DNA from: Bradyrhizobiaceae bacterium
Lineage (GTDB): Bacteria; Pseudomonadota; Alphaproteobacteria; Rhizobiales; Hyphomicrobiaceae
Reading direction: 5' to 3'
Assembly (NCBI GenBank): GCA_947475855.1
Contig: CANJPN010000358.1
Location: 1-6,462, forward strand
Length of the DNA: 6,462 nucleotides
Numbering within the stretch: the stretch's first letter is position 1; each line of letters opens with the position of its first letter. This document shows, in pieces, positions 1 through 6,124 of the stretch. The notes under the pieces are model-generated. The model saw only the letters and a program-made list of their open reading frames with translations, was not told the DNA's origin and made no database searches. The position numbers were made by a program, and so were the translations under genes.

Positions 1-686
1 TCCGTGCGCGCGGCCATCGCATCGACCTGCGCACGGCATGACAGCTCGAGCTGGTACATCAAGTTGAATGCTTCGCCCGCCGACGGCCCGCAGGTCAGCA
101 TCCCGTGGTTGCGCAGCACCATGGCATTGTGGCTGCCGAGATCGCGCACCAGCCGCTCGCGCTCGGCGAGATCGACCGCCGGCCCCTCGTAATCGTGATA
201 GGCGATATGGCCGACGAACCGGATCGCGGTCTGCGACATCGGCAGCAGGCCGCATTTCATCGCCGAAACCGCCATTCCCGCGCGTGTATGCGTATGCAGT
301 ACGCACGCCACGTCGGGCCGCGCCGCGTGGATGCAGCCGTGGATCACGTAGCCCGACTTGTTGATCCCGTAGTCGGTGTCCTGCTTGTGCACGATCTCCC
401 CGTCGAGCGTTATCTTCACGAGGCTCGACGCGGTTATCTCTTTGTAGAGCAGACCGTAGAGATTGATCAGCAGGTGCTCGGTGCCCGGAATTCGCAGCGT
501 GATGTGATTGTAGATGAGGTCCGTCATCCCGTAGGTGTCGACCAGCCGGTAGCAGGCGGCGAGATCCACGCGGGCCTGCCACTCCTCCGGCGAGACCTCG
601 TCCTTCAGCGATTTGAAGCTCGTCGAGTAGTTCATGGTTCCGCAGCTCTGTTCTTGATGCGAAGGCGTCGAGACTGATGACATCAT
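1..686 (-). CDS. Class II aldolase/adducin-family protein, 3' end cut off by the window edge
   Basis: Reading the minus strand from 686 gives an open frame to the window edge (about 228 codons visible, no stop seen), so the C-terminus is missing. Counting from the internal Met at 635, the protein shows the class II aldolase/adducin fold: an N-terminal segment with EEWQARVDLAACYRLV, a His-Thr-His metal motif (His114, His116, in LHTHTRAG) and a third metal His in RNHGML (His177). The position that holds the catalytic Glu in fuculose-1-phosphate aldolase (19 residues before the first metal His) is Gly95 here (NKSGY), as in many adducin-like bacterial members, so sugar-phosphate aldolase activity should not be assumed; the substrate is unknown. 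Start: ATG at 686 has AGGA 7 nt upstream and is followed in frame by ATG 683. The Met at 635 is the alternative and fits the usual family N-terminus, but its ribosome site is weak. The gene is divergent from the DUF2147 gene, and no link to benzoate metabolism is visible. Confidence 0.88.
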   Translation of the reverse strand, partial: MMSSVSTPSHQEQSCGTMNYSTSFKSLKDEVSPEEWQARVDLAACYRLVDTYGMTDLIYNHITLRIPGTEHLLINLYGLLYKEITASSLVKITLDGEIVHKQDTDYGINKSGYVIHGCIHAARPDVACVLHTHTRAGMAVSAMKCGLLPMSQTAIRFVGHIAYHDYEGPAVDLAERERLVRDLGSHNAMVLRNHGMLTCGPSAGEAFNLMYQLELSCRAQVDAMAART

Positions 687-879
687 AGAGCCATCCTGCC
701 CACTCAGTCTGCCGCAGCTATACCGTGCGCCACGGCGGCGGCAAGCGCCAGATTGGCCGGTGGGCTACTGCCTGGGCAAAGCCCTGTCACCGGCGGAACA
801 GCGGGCCGCTGGAGAAATCGGGATAGTCCTCGGACCGGGCCGCAAACGGGCCCATTCAAATCAATGCCGGGAGGCATCC

Positions 880-1671
880 ATGAACTCGATCTCGACGACC
901 CTCCGCTTAGCGGCCCTGGCCGTTGGCCTGGTTTCGGCTGCCGCCCATGCTGCTTCGCCCGTCGGCGTCTGGATCGACCATACCGGCCGCGGCGCGGTCG
1001 AGATCGCGGAATGCGGCGGCGGCCTGTGCGGCCACGTCGTGTGGGTTAAAGACACGAAAAACGCCAAGGCTTGCCGCGATCAGATCATCGGCAACGTCAA
1101 GGCCGTCGGCTCCAATACCTGGGATCGAGGCTGGATCGTCGATCCGGACGACAACGCCCGCTACAGCGTCGAGCTGAAGCCGATTGGCGAGGATCGCCTC
1201 CGGGTCGTGGGCTACATGGGCTCCAAGCTGTTCAGTGAAACGATGACCTGGAAGCGTGCCCCGGACGACCTGAAGCGTTGCGATGGCAAGGTGGCGGCTG
1301 TGCCGGCCTCGGCACCTGTGGCGCCGGCGTTGGTAGCGCCGCCTGCGGATACCGCTCCCGCTCGCGTCGAAATTCCGGCCCAGCCATACCGTCCGGCAAA
1401 TCCGGCACCCTTGCAGCGCGAAGCTTCGGCTCCCGTTGTCGTACCGCCAGCGCCGGCCGCCCCGGTTATTGAAGCAGCACCTTCGACCCCGGATCGTGTC
1501 GCAACGGTGGAGCCGGCGCCAGTACCCGCCGCAGAGGCGGCGCCGCAGCCAGAGCGCAAGGCGCAGCGCCAGGCGGGTTCGCAGACGGGTTCGAAGCGCA
1601 AGACGGCAAGCCGCGACTGTAAGCTGGATCTTGGCTATATCTCGGTGAAAATCCCCTGTGATGCCTTCTGA
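880..1671 (+). CDS. Exported DUF2147-domain protein with Pro/Ala-rich linker and short Cys-containing tail
   Basis: Predicted 263-aa secreted (periplasmic) protein of unknown function. Start ATG 880 is chosen because GGGAGG (869-874) lies 5 nt upstream and because a clean Sec signal peptide begins there: MNSISTTLRLAALAVGLVSA, then AHA, with likely cleavage after residue 24. The frame is open further upstream to 760, but that extension would bury the signal peptide. Residues about 28-126 form the DUF2147 domain: GVWIDHTGRGAVEIAEC at the start, then CGHVVW, WIVDPDDN and a closing GSKLFSETMTWKR. Residues about 138-227 are a low-complexity Pro/Ala/Val linker, followed by a Lys/Arg patch (about 227-245) and a conserved-looking end containing Cys247 and Cys260 that could form a disulfide in the periplasm. 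Four more cysteines (45, 50, 65, 134) lie in or near the domain. The protein is longer than a bare DUF2147 domain because of the linker and tail. It converges on boxR and has no obvious functional tie to it. Confidence 0.88.
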   Translation: MNSISTTLRLAALAVGLVSAAAHAASPVGVWIDHTGRGAVEIAECGGGLCGHVVWVKDTKNAKACRDQIIGNVKAVGSNTWDRGWIVDPDDNARYSVELKPIGEDRLRVVGYMGSKLFSETMTWKRAPDDLKRCDGKVAAVPASAPVAPALVAPPADTAPARVEIPAQPYRPANPAPLQREASAPVVVPPAPAAPVIEAAPSTPDRVATVEPAPVPAAEAAPQPERKAQRQAGSQTGSKRKTASRDCKLDLGYISVKIPCDAF

Positions 1672-1705
1672 CCGTCACGGCAGCGGCCAGCAGGTGAAGG
1701 CAAGG

Positions 1706-1731
1706 ACGGCGCGCCTCAATCGGCCCGCCGT
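1706..1731. terminator. Candidate bidirectional terminator hairpin between the DUF2147 gene and boxR
   Basis: The two convergent genes are 60 nt apart and the gap holds a GC-rich inverted repeat. The arm 1706-1715 (ACGGCGCGCC) pairs with 1722-1731 (GGCCCGCCGT) with a single C/C mismatch, around a 6-nt loop. On the plus strand it is followed by a modest T-rich run (TTCATTCCGTTT) rather than a clean U tract; on the minus strand the following sequence is not T-rich. The base of the hairpin abuts the boxR stop codon (1732-1734). Position and symmetry suit a shared terminator, but the weak U tract makes the mechanism uncertain. Confidence 0.45.
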
Positions 1732-2601
1732 TCATTCCGTTTGCGCAAGAGCGGGACCGCCGGCGATCTGTTCGAGCCGATGCACGCAGTCTTCCGGTGA
1801 TAGCCCCGTCGTATCGAGCGAGAAATCCGCGCGGGCATATTCCTGCTCCCGATGCTTCAACAGCGCTTTGAGATGATCCAGTGCTTCTGGCGTCTCGCGC
1901 ATCGGCCGCATATCGCCCTGGCGGATCACCCGCTGCAAATGTTCGTGCGGTGTTGCCTTGAGCCAGATGGTGCGGAACGAAGCGAGGATCACTTCCATCG
2001 CCTCGGTATTGCTGACGATGCCGCCAGCCGTCTCCAGCACGATGCGATCGGCCCTCGCGCTGAGGTCCTTGACCACTTCGTTCTCTAGCTTGCGGTAGGC
2101 GTCGGGGCCGCCGAGGTTGAAGAGATCGGGCAATGTCATGCCGGCGCACGTTTCGATCTCCCGCGTGACGCTGAGGAACGGCAACCCATGTCGATTGGCG
2201 AGCATCGCACCAATCGTCGATTTGCCTGCCCCACGAAGACCCAGCAGCGCGATTCCCCGCTGTGCTTTCCGGCGGTCGTCGAGGTAGCGCTCGAGAACGC
2301 CCAAGGCATCCGATTGCTCCCGCGGCGTCATTTGAGCGATCAGCGCACCGAATGCCCCATGCGGAAGTGCGATTTCCGCACGCGGCGCGGGCAGGAGTTG
2401 AATGAGGTCGAGTGCGAGAGCAGAGGCCACGCGTGATAGAATGCCGACGGAAACGTTGGCGTCGCCATTTTCGAGCTGATTCAGGTAGCGCTCTGAAACG
2501 TCAGCCGCTTCCGCTAGCTTCCTGCGCGACATCCCCGCCTGCGCCCTGGCCGCGCGCACGCGCGACCCGATTGTGGTGGTGATGTCTTCTTGCGTGAGCA
2601 C
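1732..2601 (-). CDS. boxR: BoxR/BzdR-type regulator of benzoate catabolism: HTH-XRE fused to a shikimate-kinase-like sensor domain
   Basis: 289-aa cytoplasmic transcription regulator. Residues about 11-68 form an XRE/Cro-type helix-turn-helix (SRRKLAEAADVSERYLNQLENGDANVSV), followed by a linker to about 115 and then a domain related to shikimate kinase. The P-loop GLRGAGKS is at 121-128, ETAGG at 190-194 matches the kinase glycine motif, and DMRPM at 230-234 sits in the lid region. The shikimate-binding FxDxD motif is replaced by FLSVT (142-146), which argues against kinase activity. In the characterised relatives BzdR and BoxR this domain binds benzoyl-CoA and releases repression; that function is inferred here from family and from the divergent boxCB genes. 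The start is GTG 2601, with AGGGAG 9 nt upstream. A near-consensus promoter lies at 2640-2668, overlapped by a TGCA motif, so autoregulation is likely. Automatic annotation may mislabel this gene as shikimate kinase. Confidence 0.93.
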   Translation of the reverse strand: MLTQEDITTTIGSRVRAARAQAGMSRRKLAEAADVSERYLNQLENGDANVSVGILSRVASALALDLIQLLPAPRAEIALPHGAFGALIAQMTPREQSDALGVLERYLDDRRKAQRGIALLGLRGAGKSTIGAMLANRHGLPFLSVTREIETCAGMTLPDLFNLGGPDAYRKLENEVVKDLSARADRIVLETAGGIVSNTEAMEVILASFRTIWLKATPHEHLQRVIRQGDMRPMRETPEALDHLKALLKHREQEYARADFSLDTTGLSPEDCVHRLEQIAGGPALAQTE

Positions 2602-2639
2602 GAGCCAGCGCTCCCTACTCTGATCTGTGGCGGGTGTGA

Positions 2640-2668
2640 ATTATATTGCACTAAAGCACGAATATCAA
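2640..2668 (-). promoter_or_regulatory. Predicted sigma-70 promoter of boxR
   Basis: On the minus strand TTGATA (2668-2663) is followed by exactly 17 nt and then TATAAT (2645-2640), a perfect -10 and a -35 matching 5 of 6 consensus bases. Transcription would start near 2633, giving a leader of roughly 30 nt before the GTG at 2601. The spacer contains GTGC-TTTA-GTGC, a direct repeat with 8-nt period, and overlaps the TGCA-centred motif at 2642-2653. A protein bound there would block RNA polymerase directly. Confidence 0.7.
2642..2653 (+). promoter_or_regulatory. Candidate BoxR operator 1 (TATATTGCACTA) on the boxR promoter
   Basis: The 12-mer TATATTGCACTA overlaps the -10 element and spacer of the predicted boxR promoter and recurs with one change at 2792-2803. 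It contains TGCA. BzdR, a characterised relative of this regulator, is known to bind sites built on TGCA repeats. A second GCAC follows 8 nt after the first (2656-2659), so the site may be an extended direct repeat. BoxR binding is inferred, not shown. Confidence 0.5.
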
Positions 2669-2713
2669 GCGCAGCTAGTGAACAACCGGACACTTCAGAA
2701 TGAGCTAAAAACA

Positions 2714-2742
2714 TTGACGAGCTAAGGTCGTGACGCTAATAG
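2714..2742 (+). promoter_or_regulatory. Predicted boxCB promoter
   Basis: TTGACG (2714-2719, 5 of 6 to consensus) is followed by 17 nt and then TAATAG (2737-2742, a weak -10). The start would fall near 2749, leaving a leader of about 37 nt before the boxC GTG. A better -10-like word, TATAAA (2750-2755), lies just downstream but lacks a recognisable -35 at the right distance, so the exact promoter is uncertain. A near-palindrome at 2745-2758 would cover the predicted start site. Confidence 0.45.
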
Positions 2743-2744
2743 GT

Positions 2745-2758
2745 GGCATTATAAAGCC
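2745..2758. promoter_or_regulatory. Near-perfect palindrome over the predicted boxCB transcription start
   Basis: GGCATTATAAAGCC is symmetric at 12 of 14 positions. Its core GCATTATA (2746-2753) is the exact reverse complement of TATAATGC (2792-2799) inside the second candidate operator, so it may be an inverted, diverged copy of the same regulator site. It could serve as an operator for boxCB; alternatively its TATAAA could be a -10 element. Confidence 0.35.
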
Positions 2759-2785
2759 AAAAAGAGCACCCGCGCGGAGGTTTGT

Positions 2786-4483
2786 GTGACATATAATGCA
2801 CTATCAAAGTCGAGCGCGGCCGGCTCTGGCGGCTTCATCGATTTCGTCACCTCGCCGGACAAATATCGGCATTGGAAGCTCCGTTTCGCGGGCGACGTGG
2901 CGGAGCTCGTCATGGACGTAGACGAGAACGCCGGGCTGTTCGATGGCTACCAGCTCAAGCTCAATTCGTACGACCTGGGTGTCGATATCGAGCTGGCGGA
3001 CGCGCTGCAGCGGCTCCGCTTCGAGCACCCGGAAGTGAAGGCGGTGATCTTCAAGTCCGGCAAGCCGCGCGTGTTCTGCGCCGGAGCGAACATCCGAATG
3101 CTCGCGGGCAGCGCCCACGCCCACAAGGTCAACTTCTGCAAGTTCACCAACGAGACCCGCAACGGAATGGAAGATTCTTCGGAATTTTCCAGCCAGAAGT
3201 TCCTCTGCGCAGTGCAGGGTACTGCAGCCGGTGGCGGCTATGAACTCGCGCTTGCGTGCGACCAGATCGTCCTTTCGGATGACGGCAACTCGACCGTGTC
3301 ACTTCCCGAAATTCCACTTCTCGCCGTTCTGCCGGGAACCGGTGGCCTCACCCGCGTCACTGACAAGCGCAAAGTTCGCCGCGATCGTGCAGACGCGTTC
3401 TGCACGATCGAGGAAGGTGTGAAGGGCAAGCGCGCCGTCGAATGGCGTCTCGTCGACAAGGTCGTGCCAGGCTCGAAGTTCGATGCCGCCGTCGCTGAGA
3501 TGGCCAAGGAGTTGGCGGCGAAATCGGATCGCCCCGCTGACGCGAAGGGGATCGCGCTGACGCCGATCGAACGAACGATTGCCGCCGATACGGTTACCTA
3601 TTCGACGGTCAAGGTCGAAATCGACCGCGCTGGCCGCCGCGCCACGATCACGCTTAGGGGCCCGTCCACAGCCCCGCCCGGCAATACTGCCGCGATCCAT
3701 GCTGAAGGCGCGCAGTTCTATCCGCTGCGCCTGTCTCGTGAACTCGACGATGCGATCCTCCATCTCCGGCTGAACGAACTCGAGGTCGGCACGCTGGTTT
3801 TCAAGACCGAAGGCGATTCCGCGAACGTGCTGGCCTATGACGCGCTGTTGGAAGCGAACAAATCGAACTGGCTCGTGCGCGAGATCCTCAACAACTGGAA
3901 GCGCGTGCTGAAGCGCATAGATGTCACGTCGCGCTCGCTCGTCGCGCTGATTGAACCGGGCTCGTGCTTTGCCGGAACACTGGCCGAGATCGCATTCGCC
4001 TGCGACCGTTCCTACATGTTCGACGGCCAGATGAAGGGCGACAATCGTCCCGCTGCTGCGCTGACGCTGTCGTCGCTCAACTTCGGGCAATATCCGATGT
4101 CGAACGGCATCACGCGGCTCGAGACGCGCTTTCTCGGCGAACCGGAGACTGTCGGCAAGGCCAAGGCCGCTATCGGCAAGGCGCACGATGGCACCGATGC
4201 CGATCGTCTCGGTCTCGTCACCGAGGCCTTCGACGAGGTCGATTGGGACGACGAGGTGCGCATCTTCCTGGAGGAGCGCGCGAGCTTCTCCGCCGACGGT
4301 CTCACCGGCCTCGAAGCCAACCTCCGTTTCGCCGGCCCCGAGACGATGGAAACGAAGATATTCGGCCGCCTCACCGCCTGGCAGAACTGGATCTTCCAGC
4401 GCGCCAACGCCGTCGGCGAGGAAGGCGCGCTCCGCCGCTACGGCTCCGGCGTCAAAGCCGAGTTCGACAAGAAAAGAGTGTGA
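2786..4483 (+). CDS. boxC: BoxC, 2,3-epoxybenzoyl-CoA dihydrolase (benzoyl-CoA-dihydrodiol lyase)
   Basis: 565-aa cytoplasmic enzyme of aerobic benzoate degradation (EC 4.1.2.44). It adds water to 2,3-epoxybenzoyl-CoA, the BoxB product, and cleaves the ring to 3,4-didehydroadipyl-CoA semialdehyde and formate. The protein has two crotonase-like halves. The first (about 30-245) carries the family's signature stretches: YRHWKL, KLNSYDLGVDIELADALQR, RVFCAGANIRML (95-106), VNFCKFTNETRNGMEDSSEF, GTAAGGGYELALACD (145-159, CoA/oxyanion region) and LPGTGGLTRVTDKRKVRRDR (182-201). The second (about 270-500) is a more diverged crotonase fold containing EPGSCFAGTLAEIAFACD (390-407). Start GTG 2786 follows GGAGG (2776-2780) with a 5-nt gap, and no other start codon is in frame before the conserved region. 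The N-terminus has a Ser/Gly-rich lead (residues 1-18) compared with homologues I recall. Codons 3-6 coincide with a candidate operator. The gene ends in tandem stops (TGATGA) and is followed by boxB after 115 nt. Confidence 0.96.
   Translation: MTYNALSKSSAAGSGGFIDFVTSPDKYRHWKLRFAGDVAELVMDVDENAGLFDGYQLKLNSYDLGVDIELADALQRLRFEHPEVKAVIFKSGKPRVFCAGANIRMLAGSAHAHKVNFCKFTNETRNGMEDSSEFSSQKFLCAVQGTAAGGGYELALACDQIVLSDDGNSTVSLPEIPLLAVLPGTGGLTRVTDKRKVRRDRADAFCTIEEGVKGKRAVEWRLVDKVVPGSKFDAAVAEMAKELAAKSDRPADAKGIALTPIERTIAADTVTYSTVKVEIDRAGRRATITLRGPSTAPPGNTAAIHAEGAQFYPLRLSRELDDAILHLRLNELEVGTLVFKTEGDSANVLAYDALLEANKSNWLVREILNNWKRVLKRIDVTSRSLVALIEPGSCFAGTLAEIAFACDRSYMFDGQMKGDNRPAAALTLSSLNFGQYPMSNGITRLETRFLGEPETVGKAKAAIGKAHDGTDADRLGLVTEAFDEVDWDDEVRIFLEERASFSADGLTGLEANLRFAGPETMETKIFGRLTAWQNWIFQRANAVGEEGALRRYGSGVKAEFDKKRV
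2792..2803 (+). promoter_or_regulatory. Candidate BoxR operator 2 (TATAATGCACTA) inside the boxC start
   Basis: This 12-mer matches the site on the boxR promoter at 11 of 12 positions, in the same orientation and exactly 150 nt away. It lies within codons 3-6 of boxC, downstream of the ribosome site. The TATAAT it contains is unlikely to be the boxC promoter, because no other in-frame start codon follows before the conserved domain and no -35 is present. A bound repressor here would act as a roadblock or as one anchor of a loop. The assignment to BoxR is inferred from TGCA content and position. Confidence 0.45.
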
Positions 4484-4486
4484 TGA

Positions 4487-4513
4487 GGTGCCGGACCCTC
4501 CGGGTCTGACACC
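4487..4513. repeat. 27-nt palindromic hairpin, copy 1, between boxC and boxB
   Basis: The arm GGTGCCGGACCC (4487-4498) pairs with GGGTCTGACACC (4502-4513) across a TCC loop: a 12-position stem with one C/A mismatch and one G-U pair. It begins 3 nt after the boxC stop codons. Its reverse complement differs from copy 2 at only 5 of 27 positions, so the two are inverted copies of one element, resembling a REP doublet. In RNA it would be a very stable hairpin; no U tract follows, so a simple intrinsic terminator is unlikely. Confidence 0.8.
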
Positions 4514-4553
4514 ATCGGCCGCCCACGGCAGGCTGTTCTTCGCTTGATGCACC

Positions 4554-4580
4554 GGCGTCGGACCCGGAGGGTCTGACGCC
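4554..4580. repeat. 27-nt palindromic hairpin, copy 2, just upstream of boxB
   Basis: The arm GGCGTCGGACCC (4554-4565) pairs fully with GGGTCTGACGCC (4569-4580), with one G-U pair, across a GGA loop. It is inverted relative to copy 1 (loops TCC and GGA are complementary) and 40 nt lie between the two. It ends 6 nt before the boxB ribosome site AGGAGG (4587-4592), so it could influence boxB translation or protect the mRNA end. No mobile-element gene lies beside it. Confidence 0.8.
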
Positions 4581-4598
4581 CCACGTAGGAGGTCTTCA

Positions 4599-6068
4599 AT
4601 GACCCAATCATCCGCCTCCGCCGACATCGGCGCCGTCGACTACTCCACCAAGATCCCAAACAATGTCGGCCTCGCAAGTGATGCCCGCGTGTTGAAGGCC
4701 CTCGAGCAATGGCACCCCGGCTATATCGACTGGTGGAACACGATGGGTCCGGACGGCTTCCAGACCTCGGACGTTTATCTCCGCACGGCCGTATCGATCG
4801 ATCCGAAAGGTTGGGCGCAGTTCGGCTTCGTCAAGATGCCGGAGTACCGCTGGGGCATTCTCCTGGCGCCACAGGACCAGTCGCGAAAAGTGCACTTCGG
4901 CGCGAGTCAAGGCGAGGCCGCATGGCAGGACGTTCCCGGCGAGCATCGCGCTTCATTGCGTCGCCTGATCGTGATCCAGGGTGACACGGAGCCGGCTTCC
5001 GTAGAGCAGCAACGTCACCTCGGCAAGACCGCGCCGTCGCTCTACGACATGCGCAACTTGTTCCAGATCAACGTCGAGGAGGGCCGCCATCTCTGGGCGA
5101 TGGTCTACCTGCTGCAGAAGTATTTCGGCCGCGACGGCCGCGAGGAAGCTGAAGGTCTCCTGCAGCGACGGTCGGGCGATGCCGACAAGCCACGAATGCT
5201 CGGTGCCTTCAACGAAGCGACGCCGGACTGGCTGTCACTCTTCATGTTCACGTTCTTCACTGACCGTGACGGCAAGATGCAGCTCGAAAGCCTGGCGCAG
5301 TCGGGCTTCGATCCGCTCTCGCGCACCTGCCGCTTCATGCTGACCGAGGAAGCGCATCACATGTTCGTCGGCGAGACCGGCGTCGGACGCGTCATCGAGC
5401 GCACGTGCGAGGCCATGAAGGCTGCCGGTATCGAGGATCCTAACGACATCAACAAAGTCCGCGCGCTGGGCGTCATCGATCTGCCGACGATTCAAAAGAA
5501 GATGAACATGCACTTCCCGCTGACGCTGGATCTGTTCGGCTCGGAGATCTCGACCAACGCGGCGAACTTCTACAACGCCGGCCTGAAGGGCCGCTTCATG
5601 GAGACCAAGATCGAGGATGACCACCGGCTCACCACGGCCACCTATCCGGTCCTGAAGTTGGTCGACGGCCAGATCCGTATGGTCGATGAACCGGCGCTCA
5701 CCGCTCTCAATATGCGCTTGCGCGACGACTACGTGAAGGATTGCCAGGGAGGCGTGAACCGCTGGAACAAGCTCATCGAGAAGCTCGGCGTAAAGTTTCA
5801 GCTCACGCTGCCGTCCGTCGCCTTCAACCGCCATATCGGCGAGTTCCGCGATGTCAATGCGTCGCCTGACGCCAAGCTCCTCTCCGATACCGAATGGATC
5901 AAGCTGAAGGACCAGTGGCTTCCATCGAAGGACGACGGCGACTTTATCGATAGCCTGATGCAGCCGTGCTGGGAGCCCGGCAAGTATGCCGGCTGGATCG
6001 CGGCGCCGAAGATCGGTATCGATAGCAAGTCTGGCGACTTCGAATACGTGAAGATCCATCAGGCGTAA
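4599..6068 (+). CDS. boxB: BoxB, diiron oxygenase subunit of benzoyl-CoA 2,3-epoxidase
   Basis: 489-aa cytoplasmic oxygenase component (EC 1.14.13.208) that uses O2 and electrons from the reductase BoxA to convert benzoyl-CoA to its 2,3-epoxide. All six ligands of the ferritin-like diiron centre are visible: Glu131 (GDTEPAS), Glu161 and His164 (VEEGRHLW), Asp222 (FFTDRDG), and Glu251 and His254 (LTEEAHHMF). They keep a constant 11-residue offset from the ligand numbering I recall for Azoarcus BoxB (120, 150, 153, 211, 240, 243), which strongly supports an intact active site. The length is close to the usual 470-490 residues. Start ATG 4599 has a perfect AGGAGG (4587-4592) 6 nt upstream. The gene is probably transcribed with boxC; its strong ribosome site and the hairpins in the 115-nt gap may allow separate tuning. 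boxA does not follow it: a DUF4160 remnant begins 25 nt after the stop. Confidence 0.97.
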   Translation: MTQSSASADIGAVDYSTKIPNNVGLASDARVLKALEQWHPGYIDWWNTMGPDGFQTSDVYLRTAVSIDPKGWAQFGFVKMPEYRWGILLAPQDQSRKVHFGASQGEAAWQDVPGEHRASLRRLIVIQGDTEPASVEQQRHLGKTAPSLYDMRNLFQINVEEGRHLWAMVYLLQKYFGRDGREEAEGLLQRRSGDADKPRMLGAFNEATPDWLSLFMFTFFTDRDGKMQLESLAQSGFDPLSRTCRFMLTEEAHHMFVGETGVGRVIERTCEAMKAAGIEDPNDINKVRALGVIDLPTIQKKMNMHFPLTLDLFGSEISTNAANFYNAGLKGRFMETKIEDDHRLTTATYPVLKLVDGQIRMVDEPALTALNMRLRDDYVKDCQGGVNRWNKLIEKLGVKFQLTLPSVAFNRHIGEFRDVNASPDAKLLSDTEWIKLKDQWLPSKDDGDFIDSLMQPCWEPGKYAGWIAAPKIGIDSKSGDFEYVKIHQA

Positions 6069-6091
6069 GACTGAGCAAGGTCGGAGACTGC

Positions 6092-6124
6092 CGATGCCGG
6101 AGATCAGCCGTTTCTTCGGCATCG
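6092..6124. terminator. Hairpin 24 nt after boxB, possible transcription end
   Basis: The arm 6092-6103 (CGATGCCGGAGA) pairs with 6113-6124 (TCTTCGGCATCG) over all 12 positions, with one G-U pair, around a 9-nt loop. The following bases (TTATTGCGATCTATTT) are only partly T-rich. The stem includes the ATG and first codons of the DUF4160 remnant, and the pairing arises from codons conserved in that family (MP...FFGI), so it may be coincidental. It could still end or attenuate the boxCB transcript. Confidence 0.3.

Noticed and set aside
105..677. 190-codon open frame on the plus strand
   Set aside because: It is antisense to the class II aldolase-like gene, whose metal motifs are clear. The plus-strand protein is a shadow.
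760..879. N-terminal extension of the DUF2147 protein from ATG 760
   Set aside because: The ATG at 880 has a strong GGGAGG site and begins a typical signal peptide. The extension would place 40 unrelated residues before it.
1466..2149. 227-codon open frame on the minus strand
   Set aside because: It overlaps boxR in another frame and the DUF2147 gene in antisense. The composition is Arg/Ala/Pro-rich and no domain is seen.
1732..2601. Shikimate kinase (aroK) function
   Set aside because: The substrate aspartates are missing, an HTH domain is fused in front, and the gene is divergent from boxC, all of which fit a BoxR regulator.
2792..2797. TATAAT as the boxC -10 element
   Set aside because: The transcript would start inside the coding region. 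No other in-frame start codon occurs before the conserved BoxC sequence, and the GGAGG-GTG at 2776-2788 is a good translation start; no -35 is found at the right distance.
4487..4580. CRISPR array or insertion-sequence ends
   Set aside because: There are only two copies in inverted orientation with a single 40-nt gap, no cas gene, no transposase and no target-site duplication that I can see.
3299..4627. 442-codon open frame on the minus strand
   Set aside because: It lies opposite boxC, whose product matches a known family end to end. The antisense protein is Arg/Glu-rich with no recognisable domain, as expected for a shadow frame in GC-rich DNA.
5235..6122. 295-codon open frame on the minus strand
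   Set aside because: It is antisense to boxB, which has all six diiron ligands in frame. The opposing translation shows no family motif.
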